Assembly: GCA_027704905.1 (NCBI GenBank)
Contig: CM051006.1
Span: 9,189,052 to 9,253,051, forward strand
DNA length: 64,000 bases
Direction of reading: 5' to 3'
Source of the DNA: Muraenolepis orangiensis
Lineage: Eukaryota; Chordata; Actinopteri; Gadiformes; Muraenolepididae
Every line of letters starts with the position of its first letter. Position 1 is the stretch's first letter. The translations under genes and the position numbers were made by a program. Shown here piece after piece: positions 21,186 through 60,790 of this stretch. Below the pieces are notes generated by a model that worked only from the letters and a program-made list of their open reading frames with translations, searched no databases and was not told where the DNA came from.

Positions 21186-22915
21186 ATTCCATCCATCCAT
21201 CCGTCATCTACCGCTAAACCGAGTGGTGTCGCGGAGGTAGCAGCTCCAGCAGGGGACTCCAAACATCCCTCTCCCTGGCAACATCGACCAGGTCTGAATG
21301 GGGGATCCCGAGGCGTTCCCAGGCCAGCGTGGAGATGTAATCCCACCACCTGTACCTTGGTCTGCCCCGTGGTCTCCTCCTCCCAGCTGGACGTGCCTGA
21401 AAAACCTCCCTCGGGAGGTGACCAGGAAGCATCCTTACTAGATGCCCAAACCAGCTCAACTGACTTCTTTCTACGCAAATGAGAAGCAAAGGAGAAGAGG
21501 AAACTCATTTTGACCGCTTGTATTCGCGATTTCGTCATTTCAGTCATTACCCATAGTTGACCATAGGTGAGGGTAGGAATGAAGACTGACCAGTAGATCA
21601 AGAGCTTTGCCCTCGGGCTCAGCTCTCTTTTGGTCATGACGTTGCCGCTCCCGCTGCACATACTATGCCTAGGGTTAATCTGGTCAATCTCAATCGCGCC
21701 GGTCAATCTCAGGCTCCTCTGGTCGTCCACTCACTCGAGAAGAAGACCCCGAGATACTTGAACTCCTTCACTTAAAGTCTCACTTGGAGTAGTCCACCGG
21801 TTTCCTGCTGAGAACCATGGCCTCAGATTTAGAGGCGCTGATCCTCATCCCAGCCACTTTACACTCCGCTGCAAACCAATCCAGTGAGTGCTGAAGGTCC
21901 CATACTGATGACACAAACAGGACCACATCATCTGCAAACAGCAGCCATGCAATCCTGAGCCCACCATACTGCAACCCCTCCCCTCCACGACTACGCCTTA
22001 AAATCCTGCCCATGAATATCACAAACAGGATCGGTGACAAAGCGCAGCCCTGGCGGAGGCCAACACCCACTTAGGGTGGGTGTTGGGTCAGGCCCAGAGA
22101 TTGAGTACAGAGATTGGATGGCCCTCAGTAGTGACCCCCACACCCCATACCCCCGCAGCACCCCCCACAGTATTTCCCAGGGGACCCGATCATATGCCTT
22201 CTCCAAATCCACAAAGCACATGCATGGACAAGTCCCCTCCAGGATCCTTGCAAGAGTGAAAAGCTGGTCCGTTGTTCCATGACCAGGACGGAATCAGCAT
22301 TGTTCCTCTTTAATCCGAGGTTCGACTATCTGCCAAACCCTCCTTTCCAGCACCTTGGAGTAGACTTTCCCAGGGAGGCTGAGTAATGTGATACCCCTAA
22401 TATAGGTAACACCCTTTTTGAACACCACCCCTGTTTGCCACTCCTTAGGGACTGTCCCAGCTCTGCCCCTCTCTTCACCTGAGTGTTGAAACATGGTGTT
22501 TCTTATGGCCAATCTATGACTAGCGCAGAAGTCCAATTACAAAACACCACTCCTACACCAGCAGTTCTTCCCGTAGATTCCCATGTTGCTTGTTCGGGCT
22601 ATGCCCCGATCGGGCTCCGTGGCTAACCCGGCCAGCAGGCGCTCGCTGAAGAGCCCTCCTTCCGGTCCTAGCTCCGGGAAGGGGCCCCTGGCTTCCTCTG
22701 GGAAGGGTAACATCACTTCTATGTTTTTGTTCCATTGAAGTCTTTGAACCATTCTTAGTCTGGTCCTTCCCCTGAGACCAATTTGCCATGGGAGACCCTA
22801 CCAGGAGCACTAGGCTCAAGACAACACAGCTCTCCACCATGGTAAGGTGATGGTTCCCGGAGAGGCAGAGGTCTAGTAAATTAAAACCTATAATAATAAG
22901 CCATGTGTCCCACTC
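21186..22915 (-). mobile_element. decayed LINE (FADD-type RT, GGATGGAT tail)
   Basis: On the minus strand the order is RT fingers/palm (GITLLSLPGKVYSKVLERRV), VDLEKAYDRVPWEILWG, GCALSPILFVIFM, LLFADDVVLFVSSV, SASKSEAMVLSRK, then RSQLSWFGHLVRMLPGHLPR and RGRPRYRWWDYISTLAWERL, ending in (ATGG)n. Frameshifts near 22,070, 21,780 and 21,490 and small deletions break the ORF. The 5' part is rearranged and the endonuclease is absent. The same family occurs at 43,625-44,936 and 26,650-26,726. The family name is not assigned. Confidence 0.8.
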
Positions 22916-22964
22916 ATATGTAAAATATGTATAGTTCAACTTCATGCTAAATCATTGATTCAAG

Positions 22965-23215
22965 ATTCAAGATTTGTTTATTTGTCATATGCAACAAGTA
23001 CAATGGAACGCTTACTCCCCATTCCCTCCCGCAGTATGAGTTTCTAAATCACAATACTATAAAAAAAGACTATACGCAATAAAAATGACAACAAACAAAG
23101 TGACTGATGGATGATATGTACATTATGTGTTGAACATTGTATTACTTATATACTTACTTGAGTGTTAAGTGTCATAAAAGGTTGTATGTATAAAAACGTA
23201 AGTAAGTAACTGCTC
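22965..23215 (-). repeat. LINE 3'-end copy, TACTCCCC/AGATTCAAG family
   Basis: A clear copy: TTCAAGATTCAAGATTTG, TATGCAACAAGTACAATGG, CTTACTCCCCATTCCCTCCC, then a TGACTGATGGATGATATGT segment. Confidence 0.75.
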
Positions 23216-24949
<1,734 letters not shown>

Positions 24950-25081
24950 GTAGGCTGATTTAGTCTGGACATTTATATTTATAATGTCATGGTTTATGTG
25001 CGCAATTGATATCATTATTGGGTTCTAATAGGGTCACATTGATTGATACAGGCGGATATGTTTGATATCAGCCACAAATCT

Positions 25082-25332
<251 letters not shown>

Positions 25333-25447
25333 CAACAAGTAGGACACCTCGTCTGGTCACAGATGTCACCCCCACACAGTACCGTGTGTTTTTTCTAGCT
25401 CTGATTGTGTGTGTGTTTATTTGTGTGTGTGTTAGAGTGTAGCAGAC

Positions 25448-34649
<9,202 letters not shown>

Positions 34650-35011
34650 ACCAAGATCCTCACGCTTTAAACAGTCGAAAGAACGACGAACCGGAACATT
34701 CCACCACCGCTACTCTACTGCCAAGTCCCGCTGTGCCTCCTGCTGATCCACTGCTGTGTGTGTGTGTGTGTGTGTGTGCTGTGTGTGTCTGTGTGTCCGT
34801 GCACATGTGATTATTGTGTGTGTGTGTGTCTGTGCATTTCTTTGGTAGGTCTTTTTCTATGTTGTTTATAGGTGTATGTGAATGTATTCTTCTTGGGGGA
34901 GGAGGGCATGTGAGATGTGATGTGTGTGTGTTTGACTAAATGTGTGTCATCTAATGTTTGTTTGATGTCGTGTGTGTGTGTGTCTGTTAAGAGGCTTTGA
35001 CAAAAATTACA

Positions 35012-35017
35012 AATAAA
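35012..35017 (+). promoter_or_regulatory. poly(A) signal, synuclein
   Basis: An AATAAA about 365 nt after the synuclein stop codon. The 3' UTR holds several short GT runs (for example 34,753-34,779). Confidence 0.6.
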
Positions 35018-35052
35018 AATGGAAATGTCTCAACACTATACCACCTAAGTGT

Positions 35053-35090
35053 CTATATATATATATCTATATCTATATATATCTATATCT

Positions 35091-35121
<31 letters not shown>

Positions 35122-35164
35122 TCTATATCTATATCTATATCTATATCTATCTATATCTATATCT

Positions 35165-35226
<62 letters not shown>

Positions 35227-35286
35227 ATATCTATATATCTATCTATATCTATATCTATATATCTATATCTATATATATATATATAT
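35053..35286. repeat. TA/TCTATA compound repeat
   Basis: About 230 bases of alternating TA and CTATAT units just after the synuclein poly(A) signal. Confidence 0.95.
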
Positions 35287-35669
35287 AGGGAAAAACTAAA
35301 TGAAAACGGAAACAATTATTTACTCCTTTTTGGTTTGTAAATCTTTTCTCGCTGTTTTTTCCGGTCGACTATAAAGTGCTAATACATTCGTGGATTCGTA
35401 CTGTATTTTTATAAGTTGTCAAAGTTTGCTATTGAAATATATATATATTGACTGTCCGATGGAGTTTAGATTGAAATAATATAGCATGTATCCAATGAAC
35501 TCATAACTTGTGTATGTATTAGTTTTTCGTCAAGCCTAGAAAATAAAATGTTTGTGTGGTGTTTTAATGTTTTTTGTGTAAAAGTTGATAACGTGCATCT
35601 GTCTACGCAAAGGAGCCATCGCTCACTTTAGAACATCAGTCCGGCCACGCTGGTATTGACATTTCATTA

Positions 35670-36000
35670 AACGGATATAATATTACGATATTTGACTCAA
35701 ATTACTTTATTTGAATATTACGATACTTGACTCAATGACTCATTTATTAGGAAATTGAACTCATGTTTTTATAATTGAATATTACGATATGACTCAAATG
35801 ACCGATTTAATATCAAGATATTTGACTCAAATGACTAATTGAATATTAAGATATTTGACTCAAATGTCTTTATAATTTAATATTACGATATTTGACTCGT
35901 ATGTATTTTTATAATTGAATATAATACTCAAATGATTTTATAATTTAATATTTCGATATTTGACTCAAATGACTTTATAATTGAACATTACGATTGACTC
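35670..36000. repeat. degenerate tandem array with TGACTCA in most units
   Basis: Loose units of about 40 bp containing GAATATTACGATATTTGACT and TCAAATGAC. Seven exact TGACTCA heptamers occur (35693, 35728, 35736, 35790, 35823, 35856, 35961). It lies between the convergent synuclein and nop14 3' ends. Confidence 0.75.
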
Positions 36001-36476
36001 GATTCTTTTTCCATTCAAAAAATTGTGCCGATTGGGACCATTGAGAGAGGAGTGATTCTCAGCTGCCCTTCCGCGCCTCAGGACTCGCATGAGTCATCGA
36101 GTCATCAAGTCACGACCCCAAAAATCCACTTACCAATATTGCGGTGATCAACAATGCCTTCATGTATTAACAAAATGGTACATGAAGGTACGTAGGGTAA
36201 TATGACCTAACACCACCAGTGATGTTCTGAATGTCATCAATTGATGTGTGTTCAGCAGCACTAGTCCAATATGAGGTTTAGGGGGGGGTGGTGGTTTCTG
36301 TTAAGTAAGTTAATAAATACTAAATCAGCAGACATGTTGATATGGTCGTAGGGATAAGGCTCCCAGCTTCTTAAAAACAGACTAAGACGACCGCGGTGAG
36401 CTGGATGAGGCTGGAGACCTCATCGACAAACTGACCCAACAGAAAGAGACGACATCAGAGTTCGGTGGAAGACATG

Positions 36477-36482
36477 TTTATT
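36477..36482 (-). promoter_or_regulatory. poly(A) signal, nop14
   Basis: AATAAA on the minus strand, 295 nt after the nop14 stop codon. The intervening 3' UTR contains the GT/CA microsatellite. Confidence 0.65.
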
Positions 36483-36548
36483 TAAAAATACTAGCAAACA
36501 AGGGGGGGGGTGAAACACATTCACTCAATGCACTTTCTAGAACACGTG

Positions 36549-36690
<142 letters not shown>

Positions 36691-36776
36691 AAACAAAACA
36701 GGGGAGGGGGGGGGCATATCCATCTCACACGTTGGTAATATCTTGGCGTGGGGGTAGGGGGGTGATGAACATGGTC

Positions 36777-53510
<16,734 letters not shown>

Positions 53511-53511
53511 C

Positions 53512-54540
53512 TGGAAAATAAGAAAATGTCAATAAAAACACCAAAAGACAACAACCCGACCCGACAATATCAATAGATCAGATCAGGTGTCTTTCTATTG
53601 AAAGACATATAACAACCTCTGTGTCTTTCTAATATATCAATAGATCAATAGATCAGATGACGTTAATGTGTAACGTTAATGTGTAACGTTAATGTGTGTT
53701 TTAACCCAACAAAAAAAATTGTATTACATAAAAGATCGGTGTCTCTTTCTATAGGAAGACACCGATCATTAATATAATACTACTTTGGATACTATTTACC
53801 TAATATATGAATATACTTGAATACATGTCCATCAGTCCTCTATACTGGGTGTAATACTATTATGTGTGTTTTAACACAACTAAAATAGTTATTATATTAA
53901 AGATGTGTGTAGAAAGAGACACATCTTTAATATAATACTATTTGTTTTGGCTATTTACTTTAAATATGAATATACTTGAATATATATAATACATATCATA
54001 TATATATATTATATATTATATATAATGTCCATCAGTACAGTACATGAGTCCTCTATACTGGGTGTAATATTATTACGTGTGTTCCAACCCAACTTAATAG
54101 TTATTATATTAAAGATCTTTAGTATAATAACTATTTTTAGTTGGGTTAAAACACACATTATTAACGATTAAAAACAACCTGGAGGTTTTTGTGTTTACCT
54201 TTTCAGACGAGTAGATAATTCTCGTTTAAAATATATCGATCAAGTAGTCCGGTCCCAGCACGACGGGGTTCCAATCGTTAAATACATGAATTATAATATT
54301 AACACTGAGTATTATTATTAGTATTACTACTCTACTCTATCCACGTTGTTGTCTTCGCCAGCCGTGGGTCCAGCGTGCAGGAAGTCGGGGGTGAAAGTTG
54401 AACACAAGGGAAACGCCACCAGTGAATTGATTTAGGAAAGCGCCCTCTAGTGTTCGCCACGAACAACTGCACCTGCAGACAGACGCCTGCAGGAGGCTAC
54501 ACCCCAGTGGAGTCGCCCTCATTTAGATGAAGATCTAATG
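53512..54540. promoter_or_regulatory. nop14 upstream region: 5' UTR intron, promoter and foldback units
   Basis: Directly upstream of the nop14 ATG is a minus-strand polypyrimidine run ending CAG, implying a 5' UTR intron. 53,568-54,170 has related AT-rich units with hairpins. The nop14 promoter is probably near 54,200-54,500, but no clear core element was identified. Confidence 0.35.
53690..54170. repeat. tandem units with hairpins
   Basis: Two units share GTCCATCAGT and CCTCTATACTGGGTGTAAT (about 53,827 and 54,028). Hairpins include 53,734-53,743 with 53,758-53,767, and a 19-bp stem 53,890-53,908 with 53,919-53,937. Confidence 0.7.
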
Positions 54541-54599
54541 GTAGGTTTAATACAGTTATACAGGTTCAAGGATACTTTTTTTTTTATGCACAGGCCTAC

Positions 54600-55118
54600 T
54601 GTGTCTATTGAACTGTTAGGAGTGCTGCCACTATCATAACATTGTCATCCATATTACATCACACTTTCATACACTATATATATATACGTATATATATATA
54701 CGTGTATATATATATACGTGTATATATATATACGTGTATATATATATACACGTATATATATATACACGTATATATGTATACACGTATATACGTATACATA
54801 TATATACGTATATATATATATACATACATATATCTATATACACATATCTATATACACATATCTATATATATACATATATAATATATACACACATAATATA
54901 CATATAATATATACACACATAATATACATATAATATATACACATAATATACATATCATATATACATATAATCCATCACTTTATTGTTCTTTGTATGTTAC
55001 CTTTTTATTATATATAGTATTTTTTATAGTATAGTGTTTTAGTAATTCATACTGTGGGATGAAATGGGAAGTAAGCAATCCATTGTACTGGCAAATCAAA
55101 TTCTTGAACCTTGAATCT
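54600..55118 (+). mobile_element. LINE 3' UTR copy, plus strand
   Basis: Begins TAGGAGTGCTGCCACTATCA, continues with CATTGTCATCCATATTACAT, a TA/CGTATA compound run (54,676-54,960) and ends with TTCATACTGTGGGATGAAAT and CTTGAACCTTGAATCTT. It is the same family as 48,915 in opposite orientation. Confidence 0.75.
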
Positions 55119-55181
55119 TCTGCGGCTTTAATATAAACATAATGGACGCTGGACAACGGAATACATTTTCACAGTAGTGTG

Positions 55182-55187
55182 TTTATT
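55182..55187 (-). promoter_or_regulatory. poly(A) signal, add1
   Basis: AATAAA on the minus strand about 1.69 kb after the add1 stop, a plausible 3' UTR length. It is the clearest signal before the LINE copy at 54,600-55,118. Confidence 0.55.
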
Positions 55188-56874
55188 CAAGGATGAAAAA
55201 GCACCAGTACCATGACAAAGAATCAGTGATCGCAAGTCTATAGAATGCAGAATAACACATTTTAAATGGAAGGTAGTTCAGACAGTAAATACAATTCATC
55301 GTTAGTGTGTGTCTGTGTGTATGTATGTGAGAATAAAAAGAAAAATCTAATAGTGGATAAAACCAAAAGCATAATTCCAAGTATATTAGTATCATAAGCA
55401 CGGTATCTCAAAAACAAAAGAAAGTGTGTAGGATTTCGGTCATGTGTGAAGACAAGACAGCACGAGCGATATTATGCAGGTTGAAACTGCCATGCAGTCC
55501 TTATATGGGCCTCGACTTCCTCCTCCGCTTGCGTGGACACATCGTAAATACACCATAGAAGTTTTTTTATTTCATCGTATTATCGTAATAACAAAAAGCA
55601 AGGACTCATCCGGTATGTACACGTCAAACCTTCGAGACATCCTATTAGTAGTAGGGTTCCTACTGCGAGTTCAAAGAATAAAGGGGATGAAACCCGTCAC
55701 GGATGACCAGGACTCTATGGTCCATATTTCATACGACGTTGCCCCCCCCCCCCCCTGGCAGCCTCCCTAACAAACTGTTAATTGTGTTTGTGTCATTGAT
55801 TATTACACGTTAAGAGTAAATACTTATTTTTTTTGCGTGAGAGGTTGTATTAGTGAACCTCGTCGTACTCTTGAATTACGAGACACCGTTGGCTCAACAT
55901 TCGTGTGTGGCTTCTGCTTTCCGTTCTATGCAGGAGAAGACTGTGCAAAGCACATCCGAGCAAGCCAACTTTGAAAGCAATAGCAAAAGAAAAGAAAACA
56001 AATAGAAAACAAAAATCACATTCCTTCATACTGAACAGCGCACATAAGGCGACGCCGTTAAGTTAAATCTGTTAACGGCAGCGCGATAGAGACGCAAGCC
56101 AGAGCTCATATACGTGGTGTACAGCGGACGGCGGACGGCTCTGCATCGTGAAAGCATCTTAGTTTAAAATAACTGGAGCGTCGATGGGTCAGCTTGTGGG
56201 CGGTGGACGTGGGTTTAAGTTATGCATGGGGTTTATTGCATTAGATGGAAATCAAAATTCTATTTTGGCTTCGGAATTCAAATAAGTTTAAGCGGCACAG
56301 CATCCTCTCTCAGTGCAAGATGGCCTACTAACTGTGTGTGTGTGTGTGTGTGTGTTGCCAGTCACTTGCATCAAGAGGTGATGGATTTGTAGTTCCCCAC
56401 CCCCTTTGGAACCAGTGCAGAGAGAGGAAACAGGCTTTGCGGATTTTAAACGGACCACTATATTAAACTAAACGCGCTGAACTCCACATGCTCACATACA
56501 AGCGGCGTGGGAGCATGTGGAGTGAGTTACACGCGTGTAAAAGAAACAAAAGCCACGGCAGAACACCACACCACCACTAGAGGACCACGTCACCGGGAAC
56601 CCAAGAAGCCACTCTGGGAGTTAAAAACATTCGTAAAGCCAAACCAACCCTTTTTGCGTTATAACGGTATAAAAAACATTGGCACACTCTTAACAAGGAG
56701 ACGCAGGTTAATAAGCCAATGGGGACATGAACAGACTCCCAGTGCAGAGTGTGTGAGTGGCGTTTCCAAAAGGGTAGAATGGATGGCAGAGGATGAAAAA
56801 TATATATATTTATAAAATAAAAAGGTGTAAGCCAGCCTTCCCCCCCCACTCGACAAACTTAAACTTCTCTACTT
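55188..56874 (-). other. add1 3' UTR (predicted)
   Basis: Non-repetitive apart from a C run (about 55,743-55,755) and a short GT run near 56,334. It lies between the add1 stop and the poly(A) signal. No other gene was recognised. Confidence 0.5.
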
Positions 56875-58356
56875 TTAAGGCTCCGCCTTCTTTTTGCTTT
56901 TCTTCAGGAAGGACGGGGTACGGAATTTCTTCTTCTTTTTGGAGGGAGATTTGCTCGGAGACTCCTCCCCGTCCTCGCCGGGCTCCTCCCCTTCTACCGC
57001 CGTCGCCACCACATCCGCCGGGGCCTCTTCCACATCCGCCGATGCCGCCACCGTTTCCGTGGCGACTGGGACGGGGGCGGAGTCGTCGGCTTCCGGGAGT
57101 GCGGGGGCGTCGGAGGGGTCGTCGGGGGTCAGGTCTGGCAGGGTCTGTCTGAGGGTGGCGGCGTCGCTCTCGTCCTTGAAGGTGGGTTCCAGGGGGGACT
57201 CTGCGATTGGGCGGGAGGGAGAGTCGAGGGAGGGGCTAGTTAGGTGGGTGGATAATGGCTGGGGTGTGGGCGTGGCTTCCCCTGCACCACATTCAATACC
57301 ACATTTCCAAAAACCACAAATGCATTAACTGGCAAAATCTTCAATAATGTCACCCCCCCCCCCAAAAAAAAGATTGACAAGCCATAAATATAGGGCACCA
57401 ACCATCTTTCTAAATGTTTCAAAATCACTACTACAGACTACGATGCACTAAGCAACATAAGTACATAAGTTTCCATTTTCTCCAAGCTACAAGACCAGCA
57501 TGTACTCCTGTGGAACCAATGGCTCACAACTGCAGTCACCAAGCATTCACTTAGTCTACGCCAAGCATTCTCTCCAACTCTCTCTCTCGACACAATGGGA
57601 CCGCTAACTCCATAAACCAGACTCTTTTAGCGCCATCTTTTATAAAGAAGATAAGATTGTCATGGCTGCGTCACATGACTACTTCCCCAGCAACCCCAAA
57701 AAAAAAAAAAACCTCCTCATCTGAGATCACACCAAGGTCATTCCAAGCGGTTCATTTGTGATGTTACCTTTATTTATACAGGCACATCTTAAGGAGTGCG
57801 GTTCTCGTGTTCATGTGCACCCTGTGTGAGAAGAAGAATACATGAACGCGTCTAAAAAGATATCCAGGACTACAACAACAACAGCAGCAGCGGCGGCGGC
57901 GGCAGCCGGAGCGAGAGCAGTGGTCTCAGTAGACCGAGCCCAGGGTTCAGCCCTGGTACACAGCAGTGTGTTAACGTTGGGTTAGGACTTGGACAATAAT
58001 AAAAAAAAAAAAAAAAAGGCAGCAGGTCCAACAGCTAAGCTCTGTTGGGTTTCACTTAGTTTGTAATTACTGGAAAGACAAATTAAGTGAAGGCGATGAA
58101 AATCTCTCTTGCGCGGGGGGGGGGGACACACACACACACACACACTCTCCAGTCCTGCCTGAAAGTAGATTACAAGCACACACACTATGTGCACTTCATA
58201 ACAGAAACACAACAACAGTGGCTATAACAGAGTATAGCGCACACACATGCCGACAGACTCAAAAAGTCTAAACGCATTTTGACGAACACAAAGCACATCT
58301 TCTACGGTTTTATAGTACACACCGGTATATAATACACACCACAGTAGTAGCAGTAA

Positions 58357-58431
<75 letters not shown>

Positions 58432-60754
58432 CTCTCTCTCTCTCTCTCTCTCTGAAAGCCATGTTATGGACACGGTGAAGGTCGCGCCTCTGAAGCCCCC
58501 AACACACACGCCCAGAACCAGAACACGTCACTTTACCTGTTGAACAACTCGTCTGTAGGGAGGAACACACAGAGCAGAAAAACGTTTCGGAATAGGACCG
58601 GGAAATACGTTACCTGTTGATTCACGACAGATTACATATATATATCTATATATAGATATAGATATATATAAGGGTAAAGTGGGTGGTTTTGGTTCAGTTT
58701 GAGACCGCGGTTGAATTCAAGGAGGGAGGGGGGGGGTTAGGTTAGCTAACGGATAATAACAACAATTGGATTTGTATGCTGTGGGAGGTTCATTTCGTCC
58801 GGCTCTCTCCACTTTCCAGACCACCACAGTAGTAGTAGTAGTAGTAGAAGACATGGCAACGGCGTCAATCATCAATCACTATTTATTAATAATTATAATT
58901 TTAGGTTTTTCCATGTAAAAACACATCTGTTCCTAGTATGCGACATGTCAATGTCCAGTTCATTAGACAGTTTTAGACCGATAACGTTTTTACTTTTAGG
59001 TTAGCGTTACGTTTGTCGTCTTTTGGTCCTTCTACCGGTATGCGGAGGAGGAGCTTCTGAAACAAAACCCCCACGTCAACACAACAACAACAACCAACAA
59101 CAACCAACCGGTCACCAGGAAACATCACATTCCGGTGGCGCCAATCACACTCTCACCGGGAGACTGGGAGGAGGTGGTTAGGCATCAGCTAGGCCAATCG
59201 GGGGTTAGTAAGAACACGCAGTCATGCAATTGGTTGGTGGTGGCCGAGGGGGGCGGGGTCAGTACCGACGCATGGACATGATAGGTGAGCGGGATGAGGG
59301 GGGGGGATGGGGGGGCGGGGCTTTGGAGAGAGTCAGGTGGGCATTTGGACGTACTTACTATGGTAACAGGTACTCTTTTGCTTTTCCACATCCTGAGTGA
59401 AAACGCAGCCACAAAAGAAGGAAAACAAAAACAAACAAGCACATGTAGAGAGAAAATGTCTATGCAGGTCCAAACCACAGGCAACGTGTTAAATGAAACG
59501 CAAAGAAAAGAATGGAAGGAATCCATTCTCCGGGATGGGCGGTGGGAGGGGTAGAACCCCGGAAGCTGGAGAATGGAAGTGAAAGGGTAAAAAAAAAAAA
59601 AAAAAGGGAGATCTGGTACATCCAGATATAACCTCAGATTAGATTACACCCCCCACTGTGGGTCCTGAAACTCTTCCCTCTCTTGCCCCACCTACTCAAG
59701 TGTTGACGTTATTCAACGCGCGAGTCGGCCACGTTTTTTAGAACAAAAATGATCTTTCTATCTCTAGTATTTTTGAAAGCGGCCAGCCTTAATGTTAACA
59801 AGGCAGATGGCGCTGAGAAGAGGTGTAATCCAACGGTAATAAGGACCAAGAGAGACGAAAAACCCCTGTTGACTCAACTTAATGTTTAATGAATGAACTT
59901 AATTAAGTTTAATGTTAAAATTCAGGTCAATATATGCATCATAATAATAATACTGTATACCAAAACAAAAAGGTATCCACAGAAACTCTGTGAAAGCCTA
60001 AGGATAGCTCCGTCTGTTAAGACTTGGGAACCGGAAGGTCGCTGGTTCAAGTCCCCGTAACACCTGGGCACTGCCGAGGTGCTGAGGTACCCTTGAGCAA
60101 GGCACCAGACCCCTACACTGCTCTCCTGGCAGCTGTATATACACTAGCCGTCCACTGCTCCTAATACTAGGATGGGTTAAATGCAGAGGAACACATTTCA
60201 CTGTGTGTGTACATATATGTGACCAATAGAGGATTCAATCCTCCAGACTTAGATTTATTAATTATATTACTCTGTAGCTATGTATCTGTAGACCGTTTAT
60301 GGTGGTTATTTTTTTAATTGGGGTTTTGCATGAATAGCATCCAAAACGACACACCTCACCTCTTGGTCAGTTATTACAACCACACACACACACACCACAA
60401 CACAACAGCGCCTCCGGAAAAGCAGTTTAGTTACGGCCAGGCGGCACAACCCCAAGCTACAACCTCCTCCGGGTCAGGGGCCGGGCGTGGGTCTGCAATC
60501 CATGCGGAACCGAGGGCCAAGCCGTGGCAGTGCCGGTGGGTTCAGAGTGGGGGTGGATCAGGTGGTGACCTTACCTTCTTCTTCTTCTTCTTCTCTGATG
60601 GGGGTGCTGGGAGGGGTGCAGGTGGGGTCCGGTTGTTTAGACACTGCCAGCTGCTCCTCCTCCTCCGTCGCGGCCACGACGAGGTCTGATGGGCGAGATC
60701 GAAAGTGAATCTCGCTCTCTCTCGCGCTCTCTCTCTCTCGCGCTCTCTCTCTCT

Positions 60755-60790
<36 letters not shown>

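Noticed and set aside
57900..57965. Possible tRNA-like sequence (GAGCCCAGGGTTCAGCCC)
   Set aside because: A B-box-like string exists, but no A box or cloverleaf could be drawn.
58540..58555. 16-nt microexon candidate in add1 (TACAG, 16 nt, GTAAAG)
   Set aside because: Signals are present by sequence, but no known adducin isoform corresponds, and inclusion would shift the frame. Chance is the simpler explanation.
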